64,000 nt of DNA from positions 248,001 to 312,000 of the forward strand of contig JAGTXO010000036.1 in NCBI GenBank assembly GCA_019448385.1, in the 5' to 3' direction. The position numbers and the translations under genes were made by a program. Below are positions 9,256 through 18,404 of the stretch, piece after piece. The notes below the pieces were generated by a model. The model saw only the letters and a list, made by a program, of their open reading frames with translations, was not told where the DNA came from and made no database searches. The DNA comes from Diacronema lutheri (Eukaryota > Haptophyta > Pavlovophyceae > Pavlovales > Pavlovaceae). Position 1 is the stretch's first letter. Every line of letters starts with the position of its first letter.

Positions 9256-10425
9256 TCAGCGAGCGCCGGCGAGCGGCTGCGCGTGGGCGCGCGCGCGCTC
9301 GTTCGCCGCGCTACGCGCCCAGCCGAGCGCCGTTGCGGCCGTCAGAAAGAGCACGCACGCGCCGAGCGCGGCGGCGGCGCGCGCGCACGCATGCAGCTGC
9401 CGCTCAAGCTCGTGGCGCGTGGCGGGGCCCCACAGCCCAGCGAGCGCCGCGCCCTCGCGCTCCAGCACCTCGCGCGCGCGCTCGACCTGCGCGCGCGCGT
9501 CGGCCGTCCGCGCGCGCTGGTCAGCTAGCCGTGCGTCGAGCTCACCGAGCTGCGCGCTCAGCGTCTCTCGCTCATGCTGCTTGCGCGAGAGCTCGGCCTG
9601 CACGTGCGCGAGCGAGCCACGTGCGCGCGCCTCCTCGGTACGCAGCTCAGCGAGGCGCGCCTCGTCGGCCGACAGCGCCGCGCCGACGTCGCGCAGCCGT
9701 GCCGCTCCATCGGCGAGCTCGGCACGTGCGCGGCCAACCTCGACGCTCAACTCGGCGGCGGCGGCGGAGGCGTTGCGCGCGTCGGCGCGCGCGGCGTCGA
9801 GCCGGCGTTGCGCCCCTGCCGCGCTCGCGTGCGCTCCCGCCGCCTCGTCGCGCAGCGGCTCGAGCGCCTCGAGCGCGCCGAGCTCGGCCGCGCGCAGCGC
9901 CGCTGTCTCGGCGGACAGGGCGACGTGCAGCTCGCTCAGCTCGGCCGCGCGCGCTCGGCGCGCGGCGACTTCGACGCCCATCGCGCCAAGCTCCGCCTCC
10001 GCCGCCTCCGCCGCCTCGCGCAGCGCCGGCAGCGCGCCGCCAAGCTCGGCCGCCTCTGCCGCGCGCGTGCGCAAGCGGCCGTCCGCCGCGTCGAGCTCGG
10101 CTCGGAGCGCGCCGACGCGCCGTGTTGCGTCGGCTTCATCGCGCGCGCGCTCAGCGGCGAGCGCACGCAGCCGGCCCAGCTCGGCGCGGGCGCTCGCCGT
10201 CCGCGCGTCCGCGCCGTCGAGCGCGGCGCGCGCCGCGCGCAGCGCGTCGGGCAGCTCGCGCGCGGGTGGCCAATCTGCGCGCTGCGCGGCGGCCGCCACG
10301 ATCGCCACGAACATTGCGAGGCCAAGCGCAATAGGCACGCGCGCCCGCGCGCCCGCGCGCCCGCCCTCCATGCTCGCGCCCCCGTCGAGCCTTTCCGGGT
10401 CAGGTCGGGCACGGGTGGTCACCAT
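9256..10425 (-). CDS. Coiled-coil membrane protein, family not recognised
   Basis: Intronless, 389 residues, ATG at 10425. A hydrophobic segment near the N-terminus (PIALGLAMFVAIVAAA) and another near the C-terminus (AAALGACVLFLTAATALGW) flank about 280 residues of Ala/Glu/Arg/Leu-rich heptads with almost no Pro or Gly, predicted as one long coiled coil. Tethering and Golgi-golgin proteins can look like this, but so can structural proteins, and composition in this genome favours Ala and Arg. The regular heptad and TM pattern argues for a real gene; the reverse frames here are Ser/Arg shadows. It is divergent from the epimerase gene, with 201 bp between the starts. Confidence 0.6.
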   Translation of the reverse strand: MVTTRARPDPERLDGGASMEGGRAGARARVPIALGLAMFVAIVAAAAQRADWPPARELPDALRAARAALDGADARTASARAELGRLRALAAERARDEADATRRVGALRAELDAADGRLRTRAAEAAELGGALPALREAAEAAEAELGAMGVEVAARRARAAELSELHVALSAETAALRAAELGALEALEPLRDEAAGAHASAAGAQRRLDAARADARNASAAAAELSVEVGRARAELADGAARLRDVGAALSADEARLAELRTEEARARGSLAHVQAELSRKQHERETLSAQLGELDARLADQRARTADARAQVERAREVLEREGAALAGLWGPATRHELERQLHACARAAAALGACVLFLTAATALGWARSAANERARAHAQPLAGAR

Positions 10426-10626
10426 CGTTCTGAACCGACTTTTGCCGCCCTTCCTTTTCAGTGTTCACTTTCCCATTAATTTTCTGAGTTTTCTTGGATT
10501 GAGTGTCTTGCCGCCTCGGTTTTTAACCTTGGTAGGCAGATTCGGTCGCTCGGGGGTCGAGCAACTCGGCCGCCACACGCGCGGGCCCAGCGCGAGTCGA
10601 CCGGGGGGCGGTGAGCGGGTGCCGCG

Positions 10627-12581
10627 ATGCTGCACCTAATCGATGAATTCCTCGCCGACCTCTGGTGCCAGCGGTTGCAGGTCAAGGTGCGCGAGCGCCA
10701 CTGCGTCGGGCACATGGCAGAGGTTGCGGTTTTGATGGACTCTGTGACGGTCGTGTGGGTCGCGCTCGCCATCTTTTTGGGCGTTGAGCTCTTCATCTAC
10801 ACACTCTCGTACCTGCATGGCGTGTATGGCGACGGAACCGGCGTGACGCCCGTCGTCGCCTTCGTCTACGGCGTGTTCCCCGTGATTGGCAAGCGGTCAG
10901 AGCTCGTGCCGCTCTTCTTGCAAACCGGCCTCGGCCTCCTGCTGCTGCATGGCCTCGTGCGCGTGCAGCTCGCGCTGACCACGCAAGCGTGCGCGCATTG
11001 CGAGCGCATCCGCGCCGCGCCGCGCCCATGCCGCGCCCATGCCGCCGCTGAGCGGAGGGGGCACGCGCGCGTCTGCGCGCCGACGGCTCCGCGCGCCGCC
11101 GCGTGGCGCTCCGACGCGTCGCTGCGCGCGCGCAGGCAGCTCTCGCAACATCCCGACTCGCTGCGCAACTTTGACGAGGAGTACCGCGCGCAGGAGGCGC
11201 GATACGCGTGCGCGCAGGCTCGGCCGGTCGTGCTCGTGACGGGCGCGGCCGGCTTCGTTGGCAACAACCTCGTGCGCGCGCTGCTGCGGCAGGGGCGGAC
11301 TGTGCGCGTGCTCATCTACCAGGGCGACCGCCTCGGTCTTGAGGAGCTTGCCGACGACCTTACTTTCGTCGACGGCGACATCACCAACGTGGCGGACGTC
11401 GAGCGGGCGGTCGCTGGCGCAGACACGGTTTTCCACCTTGCATCGCTCGTCTCGCTGCGCGCGCGCGACTTGCCAATCCTGACCAAGGTGAACGTGACGG
11501 GGACGCAGAACATCGTTGACATGTGCCTCAAGCACAAGGTCAAGCGCCTCGTCCACTTTGGTTCGATCCACGCGCTCAACGCGTTCCCGGAGCATGAGCC
11601 TGTCCGCGAGGACCGGCCGCTCGCGCTCGACGGGAACGACCCAGACATCGCGCCGTACGACCTCACCAAGGCGATGGCGGAGCAGCGCGTCATCGACGCG
11701 CTCGGCGACGGGCTGCAGGCCATCCGCATCACGCCTGTTGGCATCTGGGGCCCGGGCGATCGGCTGCCATCGCTGCTTGGCCGTTATCTCCTGCAGCTTT
11801 ACGACCGACGGCTGCCGTGCCTGCCGCAGGGCGGTTTCTTCTTCGTTGACGTGCGCGACGTGGTGCATGCGTGCCTCAAGGCGGAGGAGTACGGCGAGGT
11901 TGGCAGGCGGTACGTGCTCAAGGGGCACTACGTGTCGATGCCCGCGCTCTCGCGGCTCGTGTACGAGGTGACGGGCGAGAGCCGGCCATGGTCGCCGTCC
12001 ATTCCAATGTGGGTTGCGCTCGCGGCAGCCGAGCTCTGCAAGCACTTCAACGGCGACGAACTTGGCTTCAACCCGGCGTGCATTCGCCCCATCCGCTATT
12101 ACCAGACGGTACGCAACGCGAGCCCGCGCGGCGCGGCGCGGCGCGGCGCGGCGCAGCGCGGCGCGGCGCGGCGCGGCGCGGCGGGGACCCCGCCGCGCCG
12201 CGCGAGCTCCGCACGCGCGCGCGGCGCTGAGCGTGTGCGCGCGCGCTGCACGTCGCCGCCCGCTGCGCAGATCATCGACAAGATGACGCAGACTGAGCTG
12301 AAGGGCATCTCATTCCGCCCTCTGGAGGTGACGCTCAAGGATACGTTCGAATACTTCCTCGCTGTCAACTATTGCGTTCCCGGCAACGGCAGCAGGGCCC
12401 AGTTGCGCAAGGTGCGCGTACACGCGCGCGCGCCGCGCACCGCCCCGCCCTCGGCCGCGCGCGCCAGCCGACCGCACCGCGCTCCGGCCGGGCTCAACGG
12501 CAACGGCGTGTCGCGCCGTGCGCGCGCGCGCTCGCGCTGCAGGGCCCATCGTACACAACGTCGCTCAACTGCCTGAGGTGA
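10627..12581 (+). CDS. Membrane-anchored NAD-dependent epimerase / 3-beta-HSD family enzyme
   Basis: Four exons, 10627..10988, 11136..12108, 12271..12411 and 12543..12581, give 504 residues with phase kept; all three introns are GT-AG and full of GC dinucleotide runs. Two or three N-terminal membrane segments (VTVVWVALAIFLGVELFIY and GVFPVIGKRSELV... LGLLLLHGL) precede the extended SDR domain. That domain has the NAD-binding VLVTGAAGFVGNNLVRALL, the FVDGDIT and VFHLASLVS strands, and the catalytic Y-x3-K in APYDLTKAMAEQ. The family acts on sterols or nucleotide sugars. A sterol C-3/C-4 decarboxylating role is possible because of the membrane anchor and the sequence type, but the substrate is not proven. 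The stop is in a 13-codon last exon. Confidence 0.85.
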
Positions 12582-12957
12582 GGCGTCGAGGCGCTGCTCG
12601 CGCGCATCGCGCCCGACTGCGCTGCCGTCATCGATCTGCGCGTGCGCGGGGGGCGCCGCTGCTCGAAGCGCCTCGCCGCAGCGCTGGCGTCCGCGCGCGC
12701 GCGGGAGTCGCACGCTTGGGCCAGGCAGGCGCGCGCGTGCCGATCCGACGGCGCACGGATTCGGAGCTCGGCGGCGACTTGCAACCTCACGGCTTGAGAT
12801 CAGCACTGAACAGACCCCGCGTGCTCGCCCTTCGCCCGTGCTGGCGTTGCGAGCAACAAGTGTGCACCATGCCCACACGTCCGTCACTGCCCATTGCCGG
12901 CGCGCGCCGGCGCACACCGTCAACAGCGCGAGATGTATACCGCCGCTTTTAGGCTGG
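12582..12957. other. Intergenic space between convergent gene ends
   Basis: This 376-bp stretch lies between the epimerase stop and the Sel1-repeat gene stop. It is GC-rich with GCGCGC runs. I see no convincing reading frame, repeat or RNA gene. It presumably holds both 3' untranslated regions. Confidence 0.5.
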
Positions 12958-13538
12958 TCATGCATGCGCGTGCGCGGCCACCCAGGCGCGCCGCTGCTCT
13001 GTGGTCCAGCCGAGCGCGCTCTGCGCCTTGGCGTTGCCCTGCTCGGCCGCGAGCCGGAAGTAGCGCTCGGCCTCTGAGAGGTCCTGAGCCACACCCTGGC
13101 CCTTCATCAGGCAGGCGCCGAGGGCCTGCTGCGCGTGCGCGTGCCCCTTATCAGCAGCGAGCCGGAAGAGGCGCGCCGCCGCCTTCTGGTCGACGCGGGG
13201 CACGCCGCGCGCGTGCAAGAGGCAGCCGCCGAGTTCGTACTGCGCCTGCACGTGACTCTGCTCCGCGGCGAGGCGGAAGAAGCGCGCCGCCGCGGCAAGA
13301 TCGCGCGCCACCCCACGCCCTTGCGCGGCGCATTCGCCAAGGCTGAATTGCGCGTCGGCATCCCCCTGCTCGGCGGCGAGGCGGAAGAAGCGCGCCGCCG
13401 CGGCCAGGTCGACCGGCACGCCGCGGCCCTTTGCGAGGCAGACGCCTGCGTTGCGCTGAGCAGTCACCTGGCCTTCTCCTCCGCGCTCGGCTCGGTATCG
13501 ACGACGCCCTCCGCGCTATGCTTGCCCTCGACCTCCAT
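12958..13538 (-). CDS. Sel1-like repeat protein with an apparent frameshift
   Basis: From 13467 down the frame encodes four Sel1-type repeats of about 36 residues (ARFFRLAAEQGDADAQFSLG, ARLFRLAADKGHAHAQQALG, ERYFRLAAEQGNAKAQSALG), which form paired helices for protein binding. This frame has no ATG. The only nearby ATG, 13538, opens a second frame (MEVEGKHSAEGVVDTEPSAE) that meets a TGA at 13466 exactly where the first repeat begins. One added base there would join the two into a continuous protein whose first repeat aligns with the others. A sequencing error, a recent mutation or an unseen tiny intron could explain it. Sel1 proteins are scaffolds in ER quality control and signalling; this one has no signal peptide. 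Confidence 0.7.
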
Positions 13539-13595
13539 CCTGACCACGGGGAAGGTGAGCCGATTCGCGCCCACACGAACTTTTTGGGACGGTCA

Positions 13596-15502
13596 ATGGC
13601 GCAACCAATTGACCTCACCATATCGGACGACGAGGACGGTCCGCGGCCGTGCCGTACATCACTCCGAGTGCACAAAGGAGGAGCACTGCCCTTGACGAAC
13701 GCCGTCGTCGACCTCACGTGCATTTCTTCCGAATGCACGGAGGAGGAGCAGCCCGCAAAGCGCGCGCGGCCGGCGGGCTCCACCACCGTCGATGAGGCGA
13801 CGCCGCTGCGCGCGCGCGAGGAGCGCGAGCGCGCGGCCAGCCTAACCACGCCGTTCTGCAAACTCCCGCCACCCGACACGCTCGATCCCTTCATGCTTCT
13901 GCACACGAACGCGGACCCGCGCGGCGCGGCGCACACGACCACGCTCGAGGCGCTCTTTGATGGCGAGTGGTCGTGGGCGGTCCTCAGCAACTACACGATG
14001 CGGACGCGCTGGCTGCAGCGCGCGTGCGCGTCAATCCTCGACGCGCGCTGCCCACTCATCCTTCTCGCGCCCGAAGGCAAGGACGTAGAGCTCGCCGCGT
14101 GGGCGGCGGAGCAGCCGAGCGTCTGCCTCGTCCATCCCAAAGTGGAGAAGTTTGGCACGCACCACGCCAAGTTCGCGCTGCTCTTCTGCGCAGCGGGGCT
14201 GCGCGTGGTCGTGCACACGTCCAATTATCTCGAGAACGAGGTGCGCAACATGACGCAGGGCGTGTGGTGGCAGGACTTTCCGCGCCGGCCGGCAAGCGCG
14301 GCTCGGCCGGCGCCGACACGGGACGCGCTCGGCCAATTCGGCTCGACGCTGCACGCCTACCTGCGCCGCGTGCTCGCAACGCCAATCAAGCTGACGACGG
14401 CGGGCGGCGAACGCGCCATCGCCGGCGCGGACGCGCTCCTCGATTTTGATTTTGACGCCGCAGGCGCGCACCTGCTCGCGTCGGTGCCTGGCAAGCACGC
14501 GGGCGCCGAGATGGAGCGTTGGGGGCACCCGCAGCTCGCGGCGCTCGTGCGCGCCGAGCCGGCCACTTCCGCGCTGCTCGGGCAGAGCCGCGCGGCGATG
14601 AGCGAGGTGTGCGCGAGCGACGAGCTCGTGCTGCAGTTCTCCTCCTTTTCAAGCGTGAGCAGGGGCGGTGCCGACGAGCGATGCCTTTGGCTTTGGGAAC
14701 TCTGCTCGTCGCTCTCTGCAAACCCGCAGAGCGCGCGCCTGCCGCCGCGGCTTCTCACGGCGCACATCGTGTGGCCGACGCGTGACGAGGTGCGCGACTG
14801 TCACATCGGCTGGAAGGGCGGCGGTGCGATCCCAGCGCTGCGCGACAACGTCGAGAAGGTGTTGCGCGACCCGGTTGCGCGCCGCTGCCTCCGCCGCTGG
14901 ACGTCGCCCTGCCATCAGCTCGGCCGCGCGTCCGTGACGGCGCATCTCAAGTCGTACGTGCGCTTTGACCCCGTCTCCAAGCGGGTGGCGTGGCTCGCGA
15001 TGACGAGTTCAAACCTCTCAAAGGCGGCGTGGTGCGCGCCGCTCACCAGCTGCGCGCGTGGGCACGTGCGCTCTAGCCCAACCCCCCCGCACCGCGCTCT
15101 CGCCTCGCGTACCCACCCGCCTCCAGGGGCGAGCAGGACGCGTGGGGCAAGCAGCTGTACATCAAATCATACGAAGTCGGCGTGCTCATCACGCCATCGA
15201 CACTCGCAAACGCGCGCTCGCGCCCGCGCTTCAATTGCCAGGCCATCTCGAGCGCGCCTGGCGGCGAGCCGCCCAGCCCGCCGCCCGCACCGGGCGCGCT
15301 GCCGGGCGCCCCGAGCGCGATCGCGATGGTGCCGGTGCACGAGGCGGCGACGGTGCCCACCGCCGGCGCGCTGCTCGCCGCGGGCGCCGCTGCACTGCCG
15401 CTGCCGTACGCTCTCCTCCCGCCTCCCTACGATCAGCAGGACGTGCCGTGGATGAGCAACGTGCACAAGGGCGAGCAGGACGCGTGGGGCAACGAGCACT
15501 AG
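13596..15502 (+). CDS. TDP1: Tyrosyl-DNA phosphodiesterase 1
   Basis: Two exons, 13596..15031 and 15127..15502, code for 603 residues. The GT-AG intron interrupts the second active site neatly: ...SSNLSKAAW joins GEQDAWGKQLYIKSYEVGVL. The two H-x-K motifs of the phospholipase-D superfamily are present: THHAKFALLF and TAHLKSYVRFD, the latter followed by the SSN of the second HKN motif. TDP1 removes stalled topoisomerase I peptides and other 3' blocks from DNA in the nucleus. The acidic N-terminus carries two DLT motifs in acidic context (IDLTISDDED and VVDLTCISSE) that resemble SUMO-interacting motifs. The C-terminal end, PYDQQDVPW then WGNEH, matches the family end with a Gly/Pro/Ala-rich insertion before it. 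Its start is 57 bp from the divergent Sel1 gene. Confidence 0.92.
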
Positions 15503-15627
15503 TGTGGCTCATGCGCATGCCTTTCGCTCGCCCCCCCCCCCCCCCCCCCGTCCCCGTCCCCCCCCCCCCCCCGTCCCTCTAAGATGTTGCGTGCGCCCTT
15601 TCGCTCGAGGCGCGTGCGCCCTTTCCG

Positions 15628-15658
<31 letters not shown>

Positions 15659-15735
15659 TCCCTCTAAGCGTCGTTAGTGTTCTTGTGTAGGGGAAAAGAT
15701 GACAGATGTACGGGCGTCAGCTGGAGCAAGGCGAA
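15503..15735. repeat. Poly-C-rich spacer with a degenerate repeat copy
   Basis: Between the TDP1 and MO25 stops lie poly-C runs near 15531-15550, 15561-15572 and 15628-15657. The motif GTCCCTCTAAG occurs twice (15573 and 15658). The part 15582-15679 is a reverse-orientation fragment of the dispersed repeat described elsewhere, with part of its interior replaced by poly-C. Confidence 0.7.
15582..15679 (-). repeat. Dispersed repeat, copy 5 (reverse, partial)
   Basis: Read on the minus strand it begins CACTAACGACGCTTA and, after a poly-G stretch, contains GAGCGAAAGGGCGCACGCA, both identical to the copy at 52448-52582. The centre is replaced by homopolymer. Confidence 0.7.
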
Positions 15736-18069
15736 TCATCCGCTGTCAGCCTCACTCCCGGGCCTCGATGTGGGCGGATCTCCGAGCCCTCTCGCACGGG
15801 GCACGCCTCCGCTGGCGCCGCTCGCTTCACCGCTTGCGCGCGGGATGCCCCCGCCAAGCGGGGCGCGACAACTGCCATCGGCGCGCGGGATGCCCCCACC
15901 TCCGCTGCCCGAGCGCGGAATTGCGCCGCCGCCACCTCCCCAGCGCGGAATGCCACCCAAGAGCGCGCTGCCCACCGCACGCTCAGTGTGCACAACCTCG
16001 CCATTTGCGCGTGGGATCCCGCCGCCGTCCGCGCGTGGGATCCCGCCGCCGCCCGCACGTGGGATCCCGCCGCCGTCCGCGCGCGGGATCCCGCCGCCGT
16101 CCGCGCGTGGGATCCCGCCGCCGCCCGCACGTGGGATCCCGCCGCCGTCCGCGCGTGGGATCCCGCCGCCGTCCGCGCGTGGGATCCCGCCGCCGTCCGC
16201 GCGTGGGATCCCGCCGCCGCCCGCACGTGGGATCCCGCCGCCGTCCGCGCGTGGGATCCCACCGCCGCCCGCGCGTGGGATCCCGCCGCCGCCCGCACGT
16301 GGGATCCCGCCGCCGTCCGCGCGTGGGATCCCGCCGCCGTCCGCGCGTGGGATCCCGCCGCCGTCCGCGCGTGGGATCCCGCCGCCGCCCGCACGTGGGA
16401 TCCCGCCGCCGTCCGCGCGTGGGATCCCACCGCCGCCCGCGCGTGGGATCCCGCCGCCGCCCGCGCGTGGGATCCCGCCGCCGTCCGCACGTGGGATCCC
16501 GTCGCGCACGTCCGCGTCGGCGCTGGCATCTGCGCCCGCGCTGGCGCCCGCGGCAGCCGGCGCATCGGTCGCAGCCGTGCTCTCGTGCTCGGCGCACAGG
16601 CTTTGCACCTCGGCGATCAGAAAGTTCTTCTCGTCGATGAACTGCTCCTCCTCCTTGTCCGCCTGCGGCGCGCCGGGCGTCGTGCGGGCGCCCGTCGACG
16701 CGGGGCGGGACGTAAGCGCGATCGGCAAGCTGCAGGTGGACAAGGAGCAGGAGAGGTGGACAAGGAGGCGACAACGCGTTCGCGCGCGAACGCGCCGTCG
16801 CCCGGCAAGCTGCTCCGCGCGGCGCGGCGCGGGCGCGCGCGGCGTAGCGCGGGCGGCCCTCGCCTGAAAGCGCTCGAGGAATGCGACGAGCTTGTTGCCA
16901 TTGCGCACGAGGATGTCGACGATCGGCTTCTGTCGGTTTGGGTTGGCAACGAATATCTTGAAGACGTGGAAGGCTTCATACTGAATTGTCTTTGAGGCGT
17001 CGCGCAGCAGCAGCATGATCAGCTTCAGGTCGTCGGCTGAGGAGATGTAGCGCGTCATCACCTTGAAGTTGGCGCGGTCGAGCAGCAGCTCGGAGAGCAG
17101 CTTGAGCGACTGCCGTTTTGTCACGTAGTTGCCGGAGGAGAGCAGCTTGGTGTAGGCGGCGAAGAGCGGCTCGTACTGCTCGTGCAGAAATTCGGCAGCG
17201 AGGGGCTTGTGCTTGGTGAGCGCGTCTTTGAAGGTGGAGAAGGCGTCGGACGCGACTTCGAAGAGCGCCGACTCGATGTGCTCGAAGAGCGTGTAGAACT
17301 CGGCCATGTAGAGCAGCTGACGGCAGAGCGCCTCGTGCCGCACGGCCTCGCGCAGCATCAGCCCGCAATTGAGCGCGATGCTCGGCGTCTCGTAACCGGC
17401 GAGCAGGGAGCGGATGAGCGACGGGTCGGAAACGAAGAGCTCGACGGTGGGCAGCCGGTTGCCGCTTGATTTGCGCAGCAGGCTGCTCACCACCTGCGCC
17501 ACATCCTTGCGGCACTGCGCGCGGCCGCAGCGAGGCGGCGCGGCGCGAGGCGGCGCGAATCGCGAGCGGTGAGCGGCGGGCAAGCCCCACGCCGGCGACT
17601 GCGCGCGTAGTCACAGCCACCGCGAGAAGTGCGTGCGTGCGGCAATCCGCCCAGCCGACCCGGGCGTAGTTGGAGCGTGCGACGCGCGGCTTCTCGCGCG
17701 CGAGAACAGCTGCGGCGCACACCTCGAACTCGAGATGCGGCAGGTGGACGACGAGCAGCGGCAGGAGGTTGGCATCCCACGCGGCGGACGCGAGCGCGGT
17801 GGAAAGGTCCGCGTCGACCGGCTGCTCCGGGAAGCCATACAGCAGGTGCTTCATCGTCTGCACGAGCGGGCTGAGCGCCTCGGACGCCTGCGCACGCCGG
17901 CAGCGCGGCCACGGTGGTGGGTGTGACGTCGTGCATCGCCAGGCGGCCGCGCGGTGGAGGGCGCGCGCACAGTCTGCCGGGCGGCTGGCGTCGTGGCGCT
18001 CTCGACCTGCTGAAGCAGGCCGACGGCCTCGCTCACGACGTGAACGGGCTGAGGGTTGTCCGCCACCAT
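15736..18069 (-). CDS. MO25/CAB39 scaffold protein with a repeat-encoded C-terminal extension
   Basis: Four exons: 17971..18069, 17723..17887, 16864..17514 and 15736..16662, 613 residues. Introns 1 and 2 are GT-AG; intron 3 (16663..16863) starts with GC. Residues 1 to about 330 are a full MO25: QTMKHLLYGFPEQ, IALNCGLMLREAVRHEALC, SDAFSTFKDALTKHK, NYVTKRQSLKLLSELLLDR, YEAFHVFKIFVANPNRQ, EEQFIDEKNFLIAEV. MO25 is a helical-repeat scaffold that activates LKB1/STRAD and GCK-family kinases, including ones regulating cell polarity and ion transport. The family normally ends at about 340 residues; here a tail of about 280 residues follows, with 21 perfect GIPRA-type octapeptides and several degenerate ones. 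The tail is Gly/Pro-rich and should be disordered. The stop at 15736 is the first in frame. Confidence 0.88.
16000..16503. repeat. 24-bp minisatellite inside the MO25 last exon
   Basis: About 21 tandem 24-bp units with core GTGGGATCCCGCCGCC encode the octapeptide GGGIPRAD or GGGIPRAG on the minus strand. D and G variants alternate in a pattern in which units 3-9 and 10-16 are the same seven-unit block, so a 168-bp higher-order duplication occurred. Because 24 is a multiple of three, all six frames stay open. Confidence 0.9.
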
Positions 18070-18404
18070 CGGCCCCGCACTCTGTGACCGAACGCCAAAG
18101 CGGCGTCTTCTAAAAATTCCCTCTCTCAACAATCATGATGAAGTCGCCCGATGCCGGATGGGCATTGGGCCATGCGCTCTGCGCACGCCGCGCTTGAAAG
18201 CAACACCGCATCGACGCCCGGCAACGGTGTGCTCGTTTCACATTCTCGAGAGGGCACGCGAGCGGGCCCCGCGTGGCGCCAAGCGCCGACGATTGGGAAC
18301 GCAGCCGCCTCAGAGCACATGGCGGCATTGTCGCCGCGCCTCGAGCCTTGAGCGCGCTGCCGGCCCCTGCCGCGCGCGAGTCCCGGCGCGGCGCCGCGGC
18401 GCGA
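18070..18404. other. Intergenic space, 5' of MO25 and 3' of the PH-PX gene
   Basis: This 335-bp region must hold the MO25 promoter and the end of the PH-PX transcript. It has a locally less GC-rich patch (AAAAATTCCCTCTCTCAAC near 18112). I see no other feature. Confidence 0.4.

Noticed and set aside
12582-12957. Possible short gene on either strand
   Set aside because: Open frames are present but lack a plausible start, motif or normal amino-acid use.
16000-16503. Possible CRISPR array
   Set aside because: The units are directly adjacent with no spacers, lie in a coding exon, and the genome is eukaryotic.
15677-16995. Long plus-strand open frames of GIPPPSAR and AWDPAAVR repeats
   Set aside because: They are antisense shadows of the MO25 minisatellite. 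A 24-bp unit keeps all six frames open, and only the minus-strand frame continues into a known protein family.
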